DNA of 64,000 nucleotides, taken from positions 28,222,189 through 28,286,188 of the forward strand of contig JAVMKO010000010.1 in the NCBI GenBank assembly GCA_032164245.1, read 5' to 3'. Positions 46,160 through 56,445 of the stretch are shown piece by piece. Source of the stretch: Sternotherus odoratus (taxonomy: Eukaryota > Chordata > Testudines > Kinosternidae). The translations under genes and the position numbers were made by a program. Every line of letters begins with the position of its first letter. The first letter of the stretch is position 1. The notes under the pieces are model-generated. The model saw only the letters and a program-made list of their open reading frames with translations, did no database searches and was not told the DNA's origin.

Positions 46160-47400
46160 TACATAGATTCATAGATTTCAGTGCCAGAATGGTCCATGGT
46201 CATCATCTGGTCTGACCTTCTGTATAACAGGCTACAAAACTTCTCCAAAATGATTCCTAGAGCATATATTAAAAAATAAAATAGTCACCCTAATTTTAAA
46301 ATGACCCGTGATGGAGAATTTACCAGTAAACCTGGCAAATTGTTCCATTGGTTAATCACTCTCACAGTTAATTTTTTGCTTTATCTCTGGTTTGCATTTT
46401 CCTACCTTCAACTTCCAGCCATTGGGTCATGTTATACCTTTGTCTGATAAGCTGAGGAGCCCAATATCAAATACTTGTTCCCTGTGTAGTTACTTATGGT
46501 GCTGGTCATTGATTCCCTCAGTGTTTGAAGATGATTGTCTTCTATAAAATGAATAACTATTTATCACTGATGGATCTGCAGATGGTCAATGAGATGAATC
46601 TGGAACCCACAGATCTTGTCACAGTTGGGGCAGACATTTCCCAGTGGAATGGGCAGCTCTAGATTGTTGTGTCAGGCTGCAGTGCTTTTTTCCCCTGTTT
46701 TCCCATTTCCTGTTGTCTCCATTTTATCTCGAAATACTGGGATCCTTGCCACAAGGTCTTTTTTTCCATTTTGGTTGGTTGAAGGTTTGGGTTTCCAATG
46801 AATGGATGTCCTTGAAGCGCTTTTTTTTTTTTGGCCTGCTCCTTGTTTGTTGGCTATGGCTATGAGAATATGACCTGTTTCAGGAGTTGATTGAATATGG
46901 AAGATGTCTGTGTGTAAATTCTTTTAACATGGAGACAACGTTGCATACCAATATCCATGTGGTACTTGACAGCATGAGGATCATAATTCAATGGCAAGGA
47001 GACCAAAGCAATTGGAGATTTTTATCCTGCTCCAGCCTTCAACTGCCTGATATGCCATTGAGGACTTTGAGGGGAGGGTGGATTGGATTGCTGTTCATCT
47101 GGAACCTCACATTCGACCTTGCCTTGGGCGACCTTGCCAGGAGTGCGAGGCTCCTCACGGCATCCCTCACAGGATCATGGGGGCACTCGAGCCGCTCCAC
47201 CACATCAAGATCACAGTCCACTGGGGTGGAGTTACGTATAGACTGTGATAAAGTCATGCCTTAACCTTCCCTTGTTAAGCTATGTAGATTGAGCTCCTTC
47301 AATCTATCTCTATATGGCATGTTTTCTAAGCCTTTATTCATTCTTGTGGTTCCTCTCTGAATCCTTACCAACATCCTTCTTGATCCTTTTCTGGCAGACC
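46160..47400 (-). mobile_element. CR1 LINE, split by a 732-bp insertion
   Basis: The minus strand is a CR1 3' region. 46,160-46,497 covers the 3' tail and end of ORF2 (AGATTCATAGATTTCAGTGC at the very 3' end). The copy resumes at about 47,230-47,400 (TAAGCTATGTAGATTGAGCT, GGCATGTTTTCTAAGCC). The two halves are collinear once the insertion at 46,498-47,229 is removed. Confidence 0.75.
46498..47229. mobile_element. Unclassified insertion with 10-bp target duplication
   Basis: The CR1 is interrupted by 732 bp flanked by AGTTACTTAT (46,488-46,497) and AGTTACGTAT (47,230-47,239), 9 of 10 identical. The insert has no terminal inverted repeat and no TG...CA ends. It has an internal T run near 46,821-46,832, and its longest frames (125 and 72 codons) show no domain I recognise. 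A 10-bp duplication without inverted repeats suggests a retrotransposed sequence, possibly an unrelated LINE fragment. Confidence 0.6.
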
Positions 47401-47900
47401 TGAGCCAACAGATCCCTTGTGCAAGAGTTGACTGCCTAGTAACTGTAGTTCCTAAGGAATGATGTGACTGCTGGCTGGAAGCAGGACCTACTAGGGAAAA
47501 GGGACCAGGCTGCCAAAACAGTGCTCTAGGTCTAGGATTCAGAACAGTGAGAAAGCTTGAGTGTGCCTGTAAGTCTCAGCAGAGAGATGAGGAGTGGCCT
47601 GAGGTGGGTTGTCCGAAAGGAGAAGAAAAGCAGAGCTTAAACAATGGAGTGGAGGCCACTTTGTATAGTATGGGCCTCTGGGCTGGATTTGAGAGATAAG
47701 GGAGAGTCTGTGCTTTATCGTGCTCATTAGAGGTGTGAAATACACCCAAGGGGCCGGACATAGAGCTGTAGTCAGAGCAGGATGAAGGGACAGTTGGAGC
47801 TGCTGAGAAGCAGCCTATGCACCAAGTGGGAAGGATTTAGCAGTCTCATTACCTCAAGGGCAGTAACTAAAGCAGTGGAAGGATGGTAACTTCTTTTACT
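47401..47900. other. Non-coding, no recognised repeat
   Basis: No supported gene or repeat terminus. Confidence 0.35.
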
Positions 47901-47906
47901 TACAAC

Positions 47907-48285
47907 GGGGATGTCTAAACCACAAAATTCAACCTAATGTCAGCATATAGCCGCCACAGCAGTTACACTGCTTGCACAAGTCTACAGTTTGCTTCTTGTC
48001 TTGGCAATGTCTGACCTCACCAGCAGTGTTTGCACCACTTGAACTGTCCCTGTGTGGCATTGTGGGATGGCTTTTGAAGGCCAGCAACAATTGATGTAAG
48101 CAACTGAATCGACCTGTATTAACACTGCACCGACCTAACTACATTGGCAGTGACTTTACACCTCTTATGGAGGTGGAGTTAAGTTGGTGTAGCGGGTGAG
48201 TTACATCAGCGGGAGTGAAATTTTAGTGTAGATGCTTAGAGTTAGGGTGACATAAATTGCTTTGTTCTTTGTAGTGTAGACCTGG
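47907..48285. mobile_element. Harbinger-type MITE
   Basis: GGGGATGTCTAAACCACAAA at the left and, inverted, CAGGTCTACACTACAAAG at the right form a weak terminal inverted repeat. Internal CGACCTAACTACATTGGC and GTGAGTTACATCAGCGGG blocks are of the type seen in MITEs of this group. The target duplication is not resolved. Confidence 0.5.
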
Positions 48286-48290
48286 GCAAT

Positions 48291-49565
48291 GACCTCTCTA
48301 GAGTCATTCTTTTCTTGCTCCTGACCCTTTTGCCGGCCAGCCTGTCACAGTCCAGACTTGCCTACATCGAGGAGACTGTTGAAATGCTGTTGTGATCGCT
48401 GAAGCTGACGATGTTGGGAGCTGTAGAGTAGCAGCTGGCTGGTGTGGTGTCACCTAACTTTACTGGCAGCTGAATCTGTGGTGAAAGACATTGGCAGCTG
48501 GTGGCCCATCAACAACTAAGGCTGTCGCTGTTCCTGGCACTAGTTCAACTGAATTGATGTTACCAGTGGTGTAAAACACTTCAAAACCACCCTCAGCACA
48601 GATTCAGCCATTAATTTTAGGTGTAGTAAATCATTCTACCTTGTCTCACCTGTGATAATTGTGGAACAGAAGCAACACTGTAGTGTAGGATGTATAGAAC
48701 TGTTCCCTATAACTTCCTGGTCTATTTAATCTTCTCTGTGTTACTTTGACACAAATGACCACAGGCATCTTCAGTCAGCTGTATTGTCTGTCCCAAAGAC
48801 ATTAGCATTGTGTCTATTGCTCTGTATAGCTTTGTTACTTTCTCCTGCCACATTCTTATAAGTATTCATCACATGTAATTCCTTTCTGGATTGTTTGGTC
48901 CATGTGTGCTGTGCTAGTGATTCTTCTAGGCACGGTAACTGGTTTGGTTGGAGGTGTGGAACTGAAGTTAGCTCTCTTCTTTCAAAGGTGCCTGGTTTAT
49001 ATTATTCATTAATATTTATTCTGCTCAGTGCTAATCATGGACAGAAACTGATTTGCCAAATTAATGGAGATTAAGACATTTCATAAAAGCTTTTGTTAAT
49101 TTAAGCAAACAGTACAATTCAAGAGTAGTTGTTGTAAGCAATCGAAATACTCTCATGCACTCTAATGCTGAACAATGTCTGATCTCACCAGCAGTGTTCG
49201 CACCACTTCTACTCCATCTCCCTGCCTTCATTTTGTGTGATTTCGCTGATGCCTCTTAGCTTTCCTTTTAACCCTATTGATTGCACCCTCCAAAAATCCC
49301 TCCCCTAAGCTTATAGCTAAATTGAGTTTTTATAGTGGCCCTAACTAACACGAGGCATTTCCTTTCTGTACAGAGCAAGAGCAAAGTAGGATAGACTAGA
49401 TTCATACTAATTTTGCTTTGGTGCTGCTGTTACATAGACAAGAAAAAGTTATACATCCGCAACCCTGTGTAAAACATAAACCCCTATCATAACAAAGAAA
49501 ATTGTGCCATATAGTGTTAGCAACAGTCTGTTATTCGTAAAACTACAGACTCAGGATCTAGAGGC
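48291..49565. other. Non-coding, no recognised repeat
   Basis: Contains a 36-bp near-copy (49,173-49,208) of part of the preceding MITE (48,005-48,040). Otherwise nothing supported. Confidence 0.4.
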
Positions 49566-49569
49566 TAGC

Positions 49570-50014
49570 AACAAAAGATGATTAAAGGGATGGTGTGCAA
49601 GCCATATGAGCAAAGGCTGAAGGAACTGTGTATGTTTAGTTTGGAAAAAAGGAGATTAAGGGGGAACATGATAGTGGTCTTCAAATACTTGAAAGGCTGC
49701 CATAAAAAAGATGGATAAAAATTATTCTCTCTTGCCGGAGAGGGCAGGATGAGAAGCAATGAGTTCAAACTACAGCATAGCAGATTTTGATTAAATCTTA
49801 GGAAAAACTTCCTAACAATAAGAACAGTAGGACAATGGAACAAACTGCTGAGGGAAGTCATGGAATCTCCTTCACTGGAAGTTTTCAAAAAGAGGCTGGA
49901 TAGCCATCTGTTTTGAGTGGTTTAGAGACAACAAAGGCTGCACCTTGGCAGGGGGTTAGATTAGGTGACCCTTGTGGTCCCTTCTAACCTTATGGTTCTA
50001 TGATTCTATGATCG
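49570..50014 (+). pseudogene. CR1 LINE, end of reverse transcriptase ORF2
   Basis: A 5'-truncated copy reading, on the + strand, the end of ORF2: a KPYEQRLKELCMFSLEKRRL-like stretch, then RNFLTIRTVGQWNKLLREV and SPSLEVFKKRLDSHL. Then comes the untranslated tail, ending TATGGTTCTATGATTCTATG, the typical CR1 terminal repeat. The catalytic RT core and endonuclease are missing. The frame is broken by stops early in the copy. Confidence 0.85.
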
Positions 50015-50452
50015 AAGAGATGTCTTAGGGCTGGTCCCCACTACGACTTAACGTCGACTTTAGCGACGTTAATTTGACATAAACATGTACCCGTCCTCAC
50101 ACGGACGCCATTTGCGTCGATTTAAAGGGCCCTCAAAATCGACTTTTGTACTCCTCCCTAACGAGAGGAGTAGCGCTGAAATTGACCTCTCTAGGTCGAT
50201 TGTGGACTAGTGAGGACACATGGGACGTTATTGGCCTCCAGAGGCTGTCCCACAATGCTCCATTCTGACCTCTCTGGACTGCCTCACTGCTCCACTGTGA
50301 CCGCTCTGGACAGCACTCTGAACTCGCTGCTCTGGCCAGGTAGACAGGAAAAGACCCGGGAACATTTGAATAGCATTTCATGTTTGATCAGCGTGGCCAG
50401 CTCACCTGCACAGCTCAGTCGCCATTCAGAGCAATCAGCAGCACAAGCAGCC

Positions 50453-52585
50453 ATGCAGACCTCAGCATCACAAGACTCCATGCAGAGCTCAGCTGCCCTG
50501 GAGACCAGCCAGAGGAAAAGAGCTCCAGCGTCGTCCAATAATGAGATGTTGGATCTCATCGCTATCTGGGGAGAGGAATCCGTGATGTTGGAACTCCGCA
50601 ACAACAAACGGAATGCCAACACGTTTGCCAGGGTCTCCAAGGCCATGCTGGAAAGAGGCCACAACAGGGACGCCACACAGTGCCGCGTAAAAATTAAGGA
50701 GCTGAGGCAAGCGTTCCAGAAAACCAAGGAGGCAAACGGACGATCAGGGGGGCGCCGCGGACATGCCGGTTCTACAATGAACTAAATCAGATAATGGGGG
50801 GCGCCCTCACCACCATCGCACCGGTCTGCATGGACTCCACCGATGGGATAATCGTCAGGGCCGAGAACGATTCAGATGAGGACGACGATGAGGAGGAGGG
50901 AAATATCACGGAGCAGCAGGAGGCCAGCGGAGAAACCGTGTTAGCAGACAGCCAGGAGCTGTTTATCACCCTGCAGCCAGCACCCTCCCAAGCCTCCCAG
51001 GGTGGTAAGTGTTTTTTTCTAAGGGATTACATGACTCATGATTTTTAAAGGAAGCCTTTATTAATGATTAACTTGCCCTAAGGACTTAGCGTGCTTTCAT
51101 TGCTGATCAGTTTCTACTCAAAGAGCTTGTCAATATACTCCGATATTGACCGGAAGTCCTCTGTGGACATCTCAATGAAGCTATCCAGGAGGTAGCGATG
51201 AATCTTCCGCACCAGATTTCTGGGGAGAGCTGCCTTATTTATCTCCCCCCCCCCCCCCTGTGGTAGGAGACCATCCCACGCCACGAAAGTAGTAAATAGT
51301 CTGGTATCATTGAGCAGGCTAGCATTGCGGCGAATGGATCAGGACTTTGCAGTGACTCAATCAGCATACGTTCTCTAGCTCTCTTAGAAATTCTAAGCAA
51401 AGTGATGTCATTCATGGTTGCCTGTTTGAAATATGGACTGCAATTAGTAGGGAGATAAAGATTCCCAGCTGCAAAGTAATCTTTTCTGCTGAAGACCGAC
51501 CAAACGCCCCCCCCCCCCCACCATCCCGAAGCGGTAGCTAGCAGGGAATTTGAAGAGTCTGCAAGCGGTTGCTTCCACTTAAGACCAAACGCGCTCCCAA
51601 CCCCCCCAACCCCCGGCCAGCCTGAAGCGGTAGCTAGCAGGGAATTTGAAGAGTCAGTCTGCAAGCGTTTGCCTCCGCAGAAGAGCCCCAGCCAGCCCTT
51701 AGCGAGAGATTTTTGGTTTTGTTTTGCAGATCGCGGTTCAGTGGGAGCCACGCGGTGGGGGGAGGAGGTCTCCACGTGGTGGGGGGAAGGGGGTGGGGTT
51801 ACTCTAGAATATCCAAGTGCTTCTTTTAAATATGGATTTGAACTTACCATGGCCAGCTGCACGGTGATTTCAGAAGCCGTGTTGGGCTGAGGCACGCATA
51901 TGTGTGTGAGATGCTGTGACTTTTCTGTGAGCCATTCAGTCACTTTTAGGTGTCGAATATGACCTTGTACAGAAATCATATCAGGCCTCTGAATACTGAG
52001 GTTGCCAATTGCATAGTACTCCCATTGTGTACCGTCCGAGACTGCATCTGTCTCATAACCTTGAATGTATCTGTCTCATAACTTTCAAACTTTCTTTGCC
52101 CACATTCGCCCACAGATGCACAATTATCTCAGAATCCCCCATCCTGCTCCTCACGCCGTGCATCGCAGATACGAAAGCATAAAAAGAAAACGCGCGATGA
52201 TATGGTCAGTGAACTACTGGATAACTTGTGCGCTGAGGCAGCCCGCCAGACGGAATGGAGGGAAAGATTGCTCCAGTCAAGGCAGGAATCGAGAGCCGCA
52301 GCAGAAAAGAGGGAAGAAATGTGGCTGCAGCGACAGGAGCGCGAAGAAAGACACATGGATGCTTTGCTCCGGATAATGGAAGACCAAAGTGACATGTTGC
52401 GCTGTCTGGTGGAGCTGCAGCAGGGCCAAAGATCGCCTCTGCAGCCCCTGTCTAACCACCTCCCCCCCTCCCCAACTCCCATAGCTTCCCCACCCAAACG
52501 CGGGGTGAGAACCGGGGGGAGGGGGGGTAGCTCCGTGGACCAACCCACTCCACCCCACAAGCCAGCACAAGCAGCAGCAGGATGA
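50453..52585 (+). pseudogene. Harbinger Myb/SANT-like DNA-binding protein, two exons
   Basis: Exon 1 runs from ATG 50,453 to 51,004 and exon 2 from 52,116 to the stop at 52,585. The donor GGTG^GTAAGT and acceptor CCCACAG^AT join in frame (split codon G|AT). The N-terminal half is a trihelix Myb/SANT-like domain: NEMLDLIAIWGEESVMLEL, ATQCRVKIKELRQAFQKTK and the TCRFYNELNQIMGG end. An acidic stretch follows (ENDSDEDDDEEEGN), and exon 2 adds a basic patch (RKHKKKTRDD) and a long Arg/Glu-rich coiled coil. A single-base shift in the G/C run at about 50,745-50,765 breaks the frame inside the domain. AATAAA follows at 52,750. In this family the protein assists the transposase in nuclear import and end binding. 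An upstream in-frame ATG at 50,210 is less likely, because it lies in the terminal region. Confidence 0.85.
51114..52050 (-). pseudogene. Third Harbinger frame, unknown protein, antisense in intron
   Basis: Not recognised. On the minus strand, a frame from about 52,045 to 51,848 (SDGTQWEYYAIGNLSIQRPD, then GHIRHLKVTEWLTEKSQHL and ASEITVQLAM) ends in a consensus donor ATG^GTAAGT (51,846-51,847). An acceptor TTTCAAACAG^ (AG just before 51,421) opens a second frame in the same phase: ATMNDITLLRISKRARERML, FAAMLACSMIPDYLL, then after a G run NKAALPRNLVRKIHRYLLDS and MSTEDFRSISEYIDKLFE. That frame stops at 51,114-51,116, with AATAAA 51 bp later (51,057-51,062). The homopolymer at 51,246-51,259 breaks the frame in this copy. 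Helical, mixed-charge, no known motif. A 16-bp repeat near 52,030-52,070 blurs the 5' end. Confidence 0.55.
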
Positions 52586-52749
52586 GGTTCTCTGAAAACT
52601 TTTTAAAGCTGCTGTGTCTTGGCCCTCCCTCCTCTCCCCCCTTCCTCCCCTCCTCTGTCCGCTCCTCCACCAGTGCAACTGCTGGTTTCCCTTCTCACCC
52701 ACCCCTTCCGTGCTACCTTGACAGTGATCCCCTGTATTTGTGATGAAGC

Positions 52750-52787
52750 AATAAAGGAACCATGATTTTTAAAACAGTGAATTTATT
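52750..52787. terminator. Convergent poly(A) signals of the two Harbinger genes
   Basis: AATAAA on the + strand (52,750-52,755) ends the Myb-like gene, and AATAAA on the - strand (52,782-52,787) ends the transposase gene. Only 26 bp separate them, so the 3' ends of the two transcripts should overlap. Confidence 0.7.
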
Positions 52788-52866
52788 TCCTCTGCAAGCA
52801 TGGAGAGGGGGGAGGGAAAGAGGGTGCAAGGACAGCAGGCTTAGAGCAGAGCAAGGGAGCAGGTTC

Positions 52867-54210
52867 TCAAACGCCATCTTGGGCACTCATAAAACTGGGT
52901 TTCAAGGCGTCCCTGAGGCGCAGCGCACCCTGGTGCGCTCTTCTACTTTCTCTGCTGTTTGGCTGCTGGTAAGCAGCGGACAGGCAATTTGCCTCTGCCT
53001 CCCAGCCCGCCATAAAAGTTTCCCCCTTGCTCTCACAGACATTGTGGAGCATAGAGCAAGCAGCAATAGCAATGGGGATATTTCTCTCGCTGATGTCTGA
53101 GCGAATCAGTAACGAACGCCATCTCCCCTTCAGATGGCCAAATGCACACTCTACGGCCATTCTGCACTTGCTCAGCCTGTAGTTGAACAGCTCCTGACCC
53201 CTGTCCAGGGCTCCTGTGTAGGGATTCATAAGCCAGGGCATTAGAGGGTAGGCTGGGTCCCCAAGGATAACGATCGGCATTTCCACCCCCTCCACGGAAA
53301 TTTTCTGGTCGGGGAAGAAATTGCCTTGCTGCAGCTGTCTAAAAAGCCTAGAGTTCCTGAAAACACGAGCGTCATGAAGCTTTCCCAGCCACCCCACGTA
53401 CAGGTCGGTGAAACGTCTCTTGTGGTCAACCACTGCTTGCATGACCATTGAATAATATTCCTTCCGGTTTCTGTACTCGGCGGCCTCGTAGTCCGGTGCC
53501 AGGATAGGGATATGAGTCCCATCTATAGCCCCACCACAGTTAGGGAATCCCATGGTGGCAAAGCCATCAATTGTAGCTTGCAGGTTTCCAAGGTTTATAA
53601 CCCTGGGTAGCAGCAGCTCGACGATTGCCCTGATTACTTGCATCACAGCAGAGCCCACTGTAGATTTACCCACCCCAAACTGATTTGCGACTGACCGGTA
53701 GCTGTCTGGTGTTGCAAGCTTCCAGAGGGCTATCGCCACTCACTTCTCCACTGTAAGGGCCGCCCTCATTCTGGTATTCTTGCGCCGAAGGGCCGGGGAC
53801 AGCAAGTCACAAAGTTCCATGAACGTGCCCTTACGCATGCGAAAGTTTCTGAGCCATTGGGAGTCATCCCACACCCGCAGCACTATGCAATCCCACCCAT
53901 CAGTGCTTGTTTCCCTGGCCCAGAATCGGCGTTCCATGGCATGAGCCTGCCCCATTGCCACCAAATTTGACAGATTGTCAGTCGCCCTACTTCCAAAAAT
54001 GTCAGTGTCCCTGTCCCTGCTGTGCACGTCCAGGTCCATCTCCTCCTCACTGTCGTCGGGTTCCAGAAAGCGCAGTTGTCCCCGGATCGCATTCCTCTGC
54101 AGACGGTACAGCATGAAATCCACAACCGTGCGTGAGGTCTTCACCACGGCCATTACTGCAGCCGTGGCATCAGCGGGCTCCATTCTTGCAGTGCTAGGCC
54201 TCTCACCCAT
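52867..54210 (-). pseudogene. Harbinger DDE transposase, one internal stop
   Basis: A 447-codon frame on the minus strand, 54,210 to 52,867, of normal length for the family. The N-terminal part is acidic (EPDDSEEEMDLDVHS), then a helix-turn-helix region (FRMRKGTFMELCDLL through SYRSVANQFGVGKSTVGSAV). The DDE catalytic core follows: first Asp in GGAIDGTHIPI, second in GWLGKLHDARVF, Glu in VECAFGHLKGRWR. A TGA at 53,740-53,742 lies between TVEK and VAIALWKLATP. It probably replaced a CGA (Arg) codon by CpG decay. AATAAA on the minus strand (52,782-52,787) follows the stop by 80 bp. The enzyme cuts and joins the transposon ends, with the Myb-like protein as partner. Confidence 0.92.
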
Positions 54211-54235
54211 ACTTGTCTCTCCATGCTTCCTCTGT

Positions 54236-54670
54236 TAGACCATACACTATCTGTGTGTAGCAACCCCTTAGTACTGTGCAGGCCTGTCTGTCTTTGGGCA
54301 CTTGCTTGATCCTCCCTTGGGAACCTCTGCCCAGTGATGTTGACCAACAGCTTTCTTAAAACCAAAATGTTTTTAGTTCGCATTTGGAACAAAGCTTTAG
54401 AGAAAACTGAAAACAGCCTGCCAACATTCCCATCTCATGCTATTCTTTTAACTGACTTTGTAGAAGCTGTTAGCTTTGGGGATCTAAACCAGCAGTGACT
54501 TACGATAATTTCTCAGATATGGGCCACTGAATCTTTTAACAAAGGCGTAAATATTTTAACTGCTGAAATGCAATGTTGTGGAACGAAATATAATTGTCTG
54601 TTTTGTATTGTATTGTTAGCTCTTTAATTGAATCACAAAGTGTTTAGATTTGTTCAGTGTTCTTTTTGTA
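54236..54670. other. Non-coding flank of the Harbinger element
   Basis: Starts right after the transposase 5' region. I looked here for the missing right terminal repeat and did not find it. Confidence 0.4.
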
Positions 54671-54673
54671 TTA

Positions 54674-55961
54674 GGCTAAAGCTACACTACAGAGCTTACA
54701 GCAGCACAGCTATACCAATGCATTTGTGCCACTATAGCACTGCTTCTGCAGAATGCTCTAAGCCAGGGGTGGGGAACCTCCGGCCCGCGGGCCTTATACA
54801 GCCCGCCAAATCATTCCCTCCGGCCCACGCGGCTCCGCGCTGAAGGTAGGGGCCGGGAAGCGCCTGGGGGAGCCGCCGGCGCCGCGTGGCCACCATTAAC
54901 CGGGTGGTGAAAGGAGGAGCCGCGGGGAGCCGACGGTCAAGGGGGTGTGGGGGGGAAGCTGGGGGGCAGTCAAGGGGGCGGTGGGGGGGAGGCTGGGCTG
55001 GGGGGCAGGCAAGGGGGCGTTGGGGGAGGCTGGGTTGGGGGGGCAGGCAAGGGGGCGGTGGGGGGGGAGGCTGGGCTGGGCGGGCGGGGAGGGGGGCAGG
55101 AGACTAGGCTGGATGGGGTGGGCGAGGCTTTGGTGGGGGGAGGCTGGGCTGGGTGGGTCAGGCATGGGGGGCAGGAGGCTGGGTTGGGAGTGGGAGGGGG
55201 GAGGAGGTTAGTTTCGGTGGGATAGGCCGGGAGAGGCAGGGGTGGGGGAGGAAAGGCGGTTAGATGGGGGAAGGCTGGGTGGGGGTAAAGGAAGATCACC
55301 CCCTACACCCAGGCTGACAGCGGGAGCTGACTGGGGCAGGCAGCAGGACCCTGGCTGGCAAGGGGCCAGCGGGGGAAACCCCGAAGCAGTACAGGGCTAA
55401 GCACTCCGCCTGCCACTGCTTTGGGGGTTCCCCCGCTGGCCCCTTGCCAGCTGGGGTCTCAGCTCCCGTTGCCAGCCTGGCCTTCTCCGGGGGGGCAGAG
55501 CGGCCCGCGAATGACAGTATAAATGTCCAAATGGGCCTTGACAGAAAAAAGGTTCCCCACCCCTGCTTTAAGCCAACATGTTTGCCACTAACCACATGTG
55601 GCTGATAGGCTACTGAATTATGGCTAATGTATGTGGCTTCTTTATAAAGTGGCCTAATGTGGCTTTTTTATAATGTGGCTAATAAGACAAATTCAAAACC
55701 CTAAGTGAGCCTAGCATTGTGGCTAGCATCGAATTTCTATTGACTGCTCTAAGCCAGTCGGGGAGAGAGCTGTCCCATTGGCTTAATTACTCCAGCCCCT
55801 GCTAGCAAAAGTAGCTATGTCGGTGGCGGAAGCTCTCCTGACAACATAGCATTGTCCATATTGGCAATGTGGGTGTACCTTACTCCACTCAGGGGGATGG
55901 CTTATTCACACCCTCAAGCCACATAATTTATACATATGTAAGCTGTAGTGTGTACATAGCC
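54674..55961. mobile_element. Harbinger-type MITE with nested insertions
   Basis: The left end GGCTAAAGCTACACTACAGA and inverted right end GGCTATGTACACACTACAGC form a terminal repeat, with TTA on both sides (54,671-54,673 and 55,962-55,964). The middle holds the hAT at 54,764-55,565. It also holds a further segment (about 55,574-55,740) bounded by repeats of GCTCTAAGCCA, probably a second small DNA element rich in AATGTGGCT repeats. Confidence 0.65.
54764..55565. mobile_element. hAT non-autonomous element, 802 bp
   Basis: The same 16-bp ends as 26,215-27,087 (CAGGGGTGGGGAACCT and AGGTTCCCCACCCCTG), flanked by CTCTAAGC (54,756-54,763) and CTTTAAGC (55,566-55,573), 7 of 8 identical. The G-rich interior contains a degenerate tandem of about 40-60 bp around GGAGGCTGGGCTGGG. 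Several open frames on both strands are artefacts of this array. Confidence 0.93.
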
Positions 55962-55964
55962 TTA

Positions 55965-56250
55965 GAAGCAGGGGAAACAGACAAAGTGTAGTGATGGAAA
56001 TCTGAATTGGTTTACTTTCACTTTGCATGTGGTGGCTCTAATTTGAACTACACAACTAGCCTAGAGTAAGCTGGTTAAAGGACAGTGTGGGAAAAGCTTA
56101 CTGGAATTTTAGTTACTGGATTCCTGCTATGGATATTAGGTATAAGCAAATGCAACACCAGGACATTTTTCGCTGTCTTGGCTTTTGAAAATGAGAGTTC
56201 AACTAGAAGGGCAGAACCTATGTTTGATGGTGATAAAAGTAGGTAGTTTC
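55965..56250. other. Non-coding, nothing recognised
   Basis: Short interval between a MITE and a CR1 remnant. Confidence 0.35.
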
Positions 56251-56254
56251 TGGA

Positions 56255-56445
56255 TCTTAAAAATTTCTAGTGACGGAGATCCTACCACCTGTCTGGGCAA
56301 CTTATTCCAGTGCTTAACCACCCTGACAGGAAGTTTTTCCTAATGCCTAAACTGCCCTTGCTGCATTGCTTCTTGTCTTATCCTCAGACGTTAATTTTTC
56401 TCCCTTCTCCTTGTAGCAACCTTTTATGTACTGGTTTAACGTCAA
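56255..56445 (-). mobile_element. CR1 LINE fragment
   Basis: The reverse strand matches the end of a CR1 ORF2. Characteristic stretches read on the + strand are CCAGTGCTTAACCACCCTGA, AGGAAGTTTTTCCTAATG and TTGCTTCTTGTCTTATCCTC. Short and old. Confidence 0.75.

Larger units (their letters stand above)
50028..54235. mobile_element. Harbinger transposon, near-complete, right end missing
   Basis: The left end GGGCTGGTCCCCACTACGAC is preceded by TTA (50,025-50,027), the usual Harbinger duplication. The body has a Myb/SANT-like gene (+) and a DDE transposase gene (-) that converge, plus a third minus frame inside the first gene's intron. The right terminal inverted repeat was not found at or after the transposase start (54,210), so the element appears truncated there and could not move by itself. 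Few lesions are visible (one frameshift, one internal stop, homopolymer-run changes), so this is a comparatively young copy. Confidence 0.85.

Noticed and set aside
53883..54238. Frames opposite and out of frame with the transposase N-terminus
   Set aside because: They are shadows of the transposase reading frame, with no independent support.
54896..55299. Pro-rich and Gly-rich frames of 88-109 codons
   Set aside because: These are simple-sequence translation within the hAT at 54,764-55,565.
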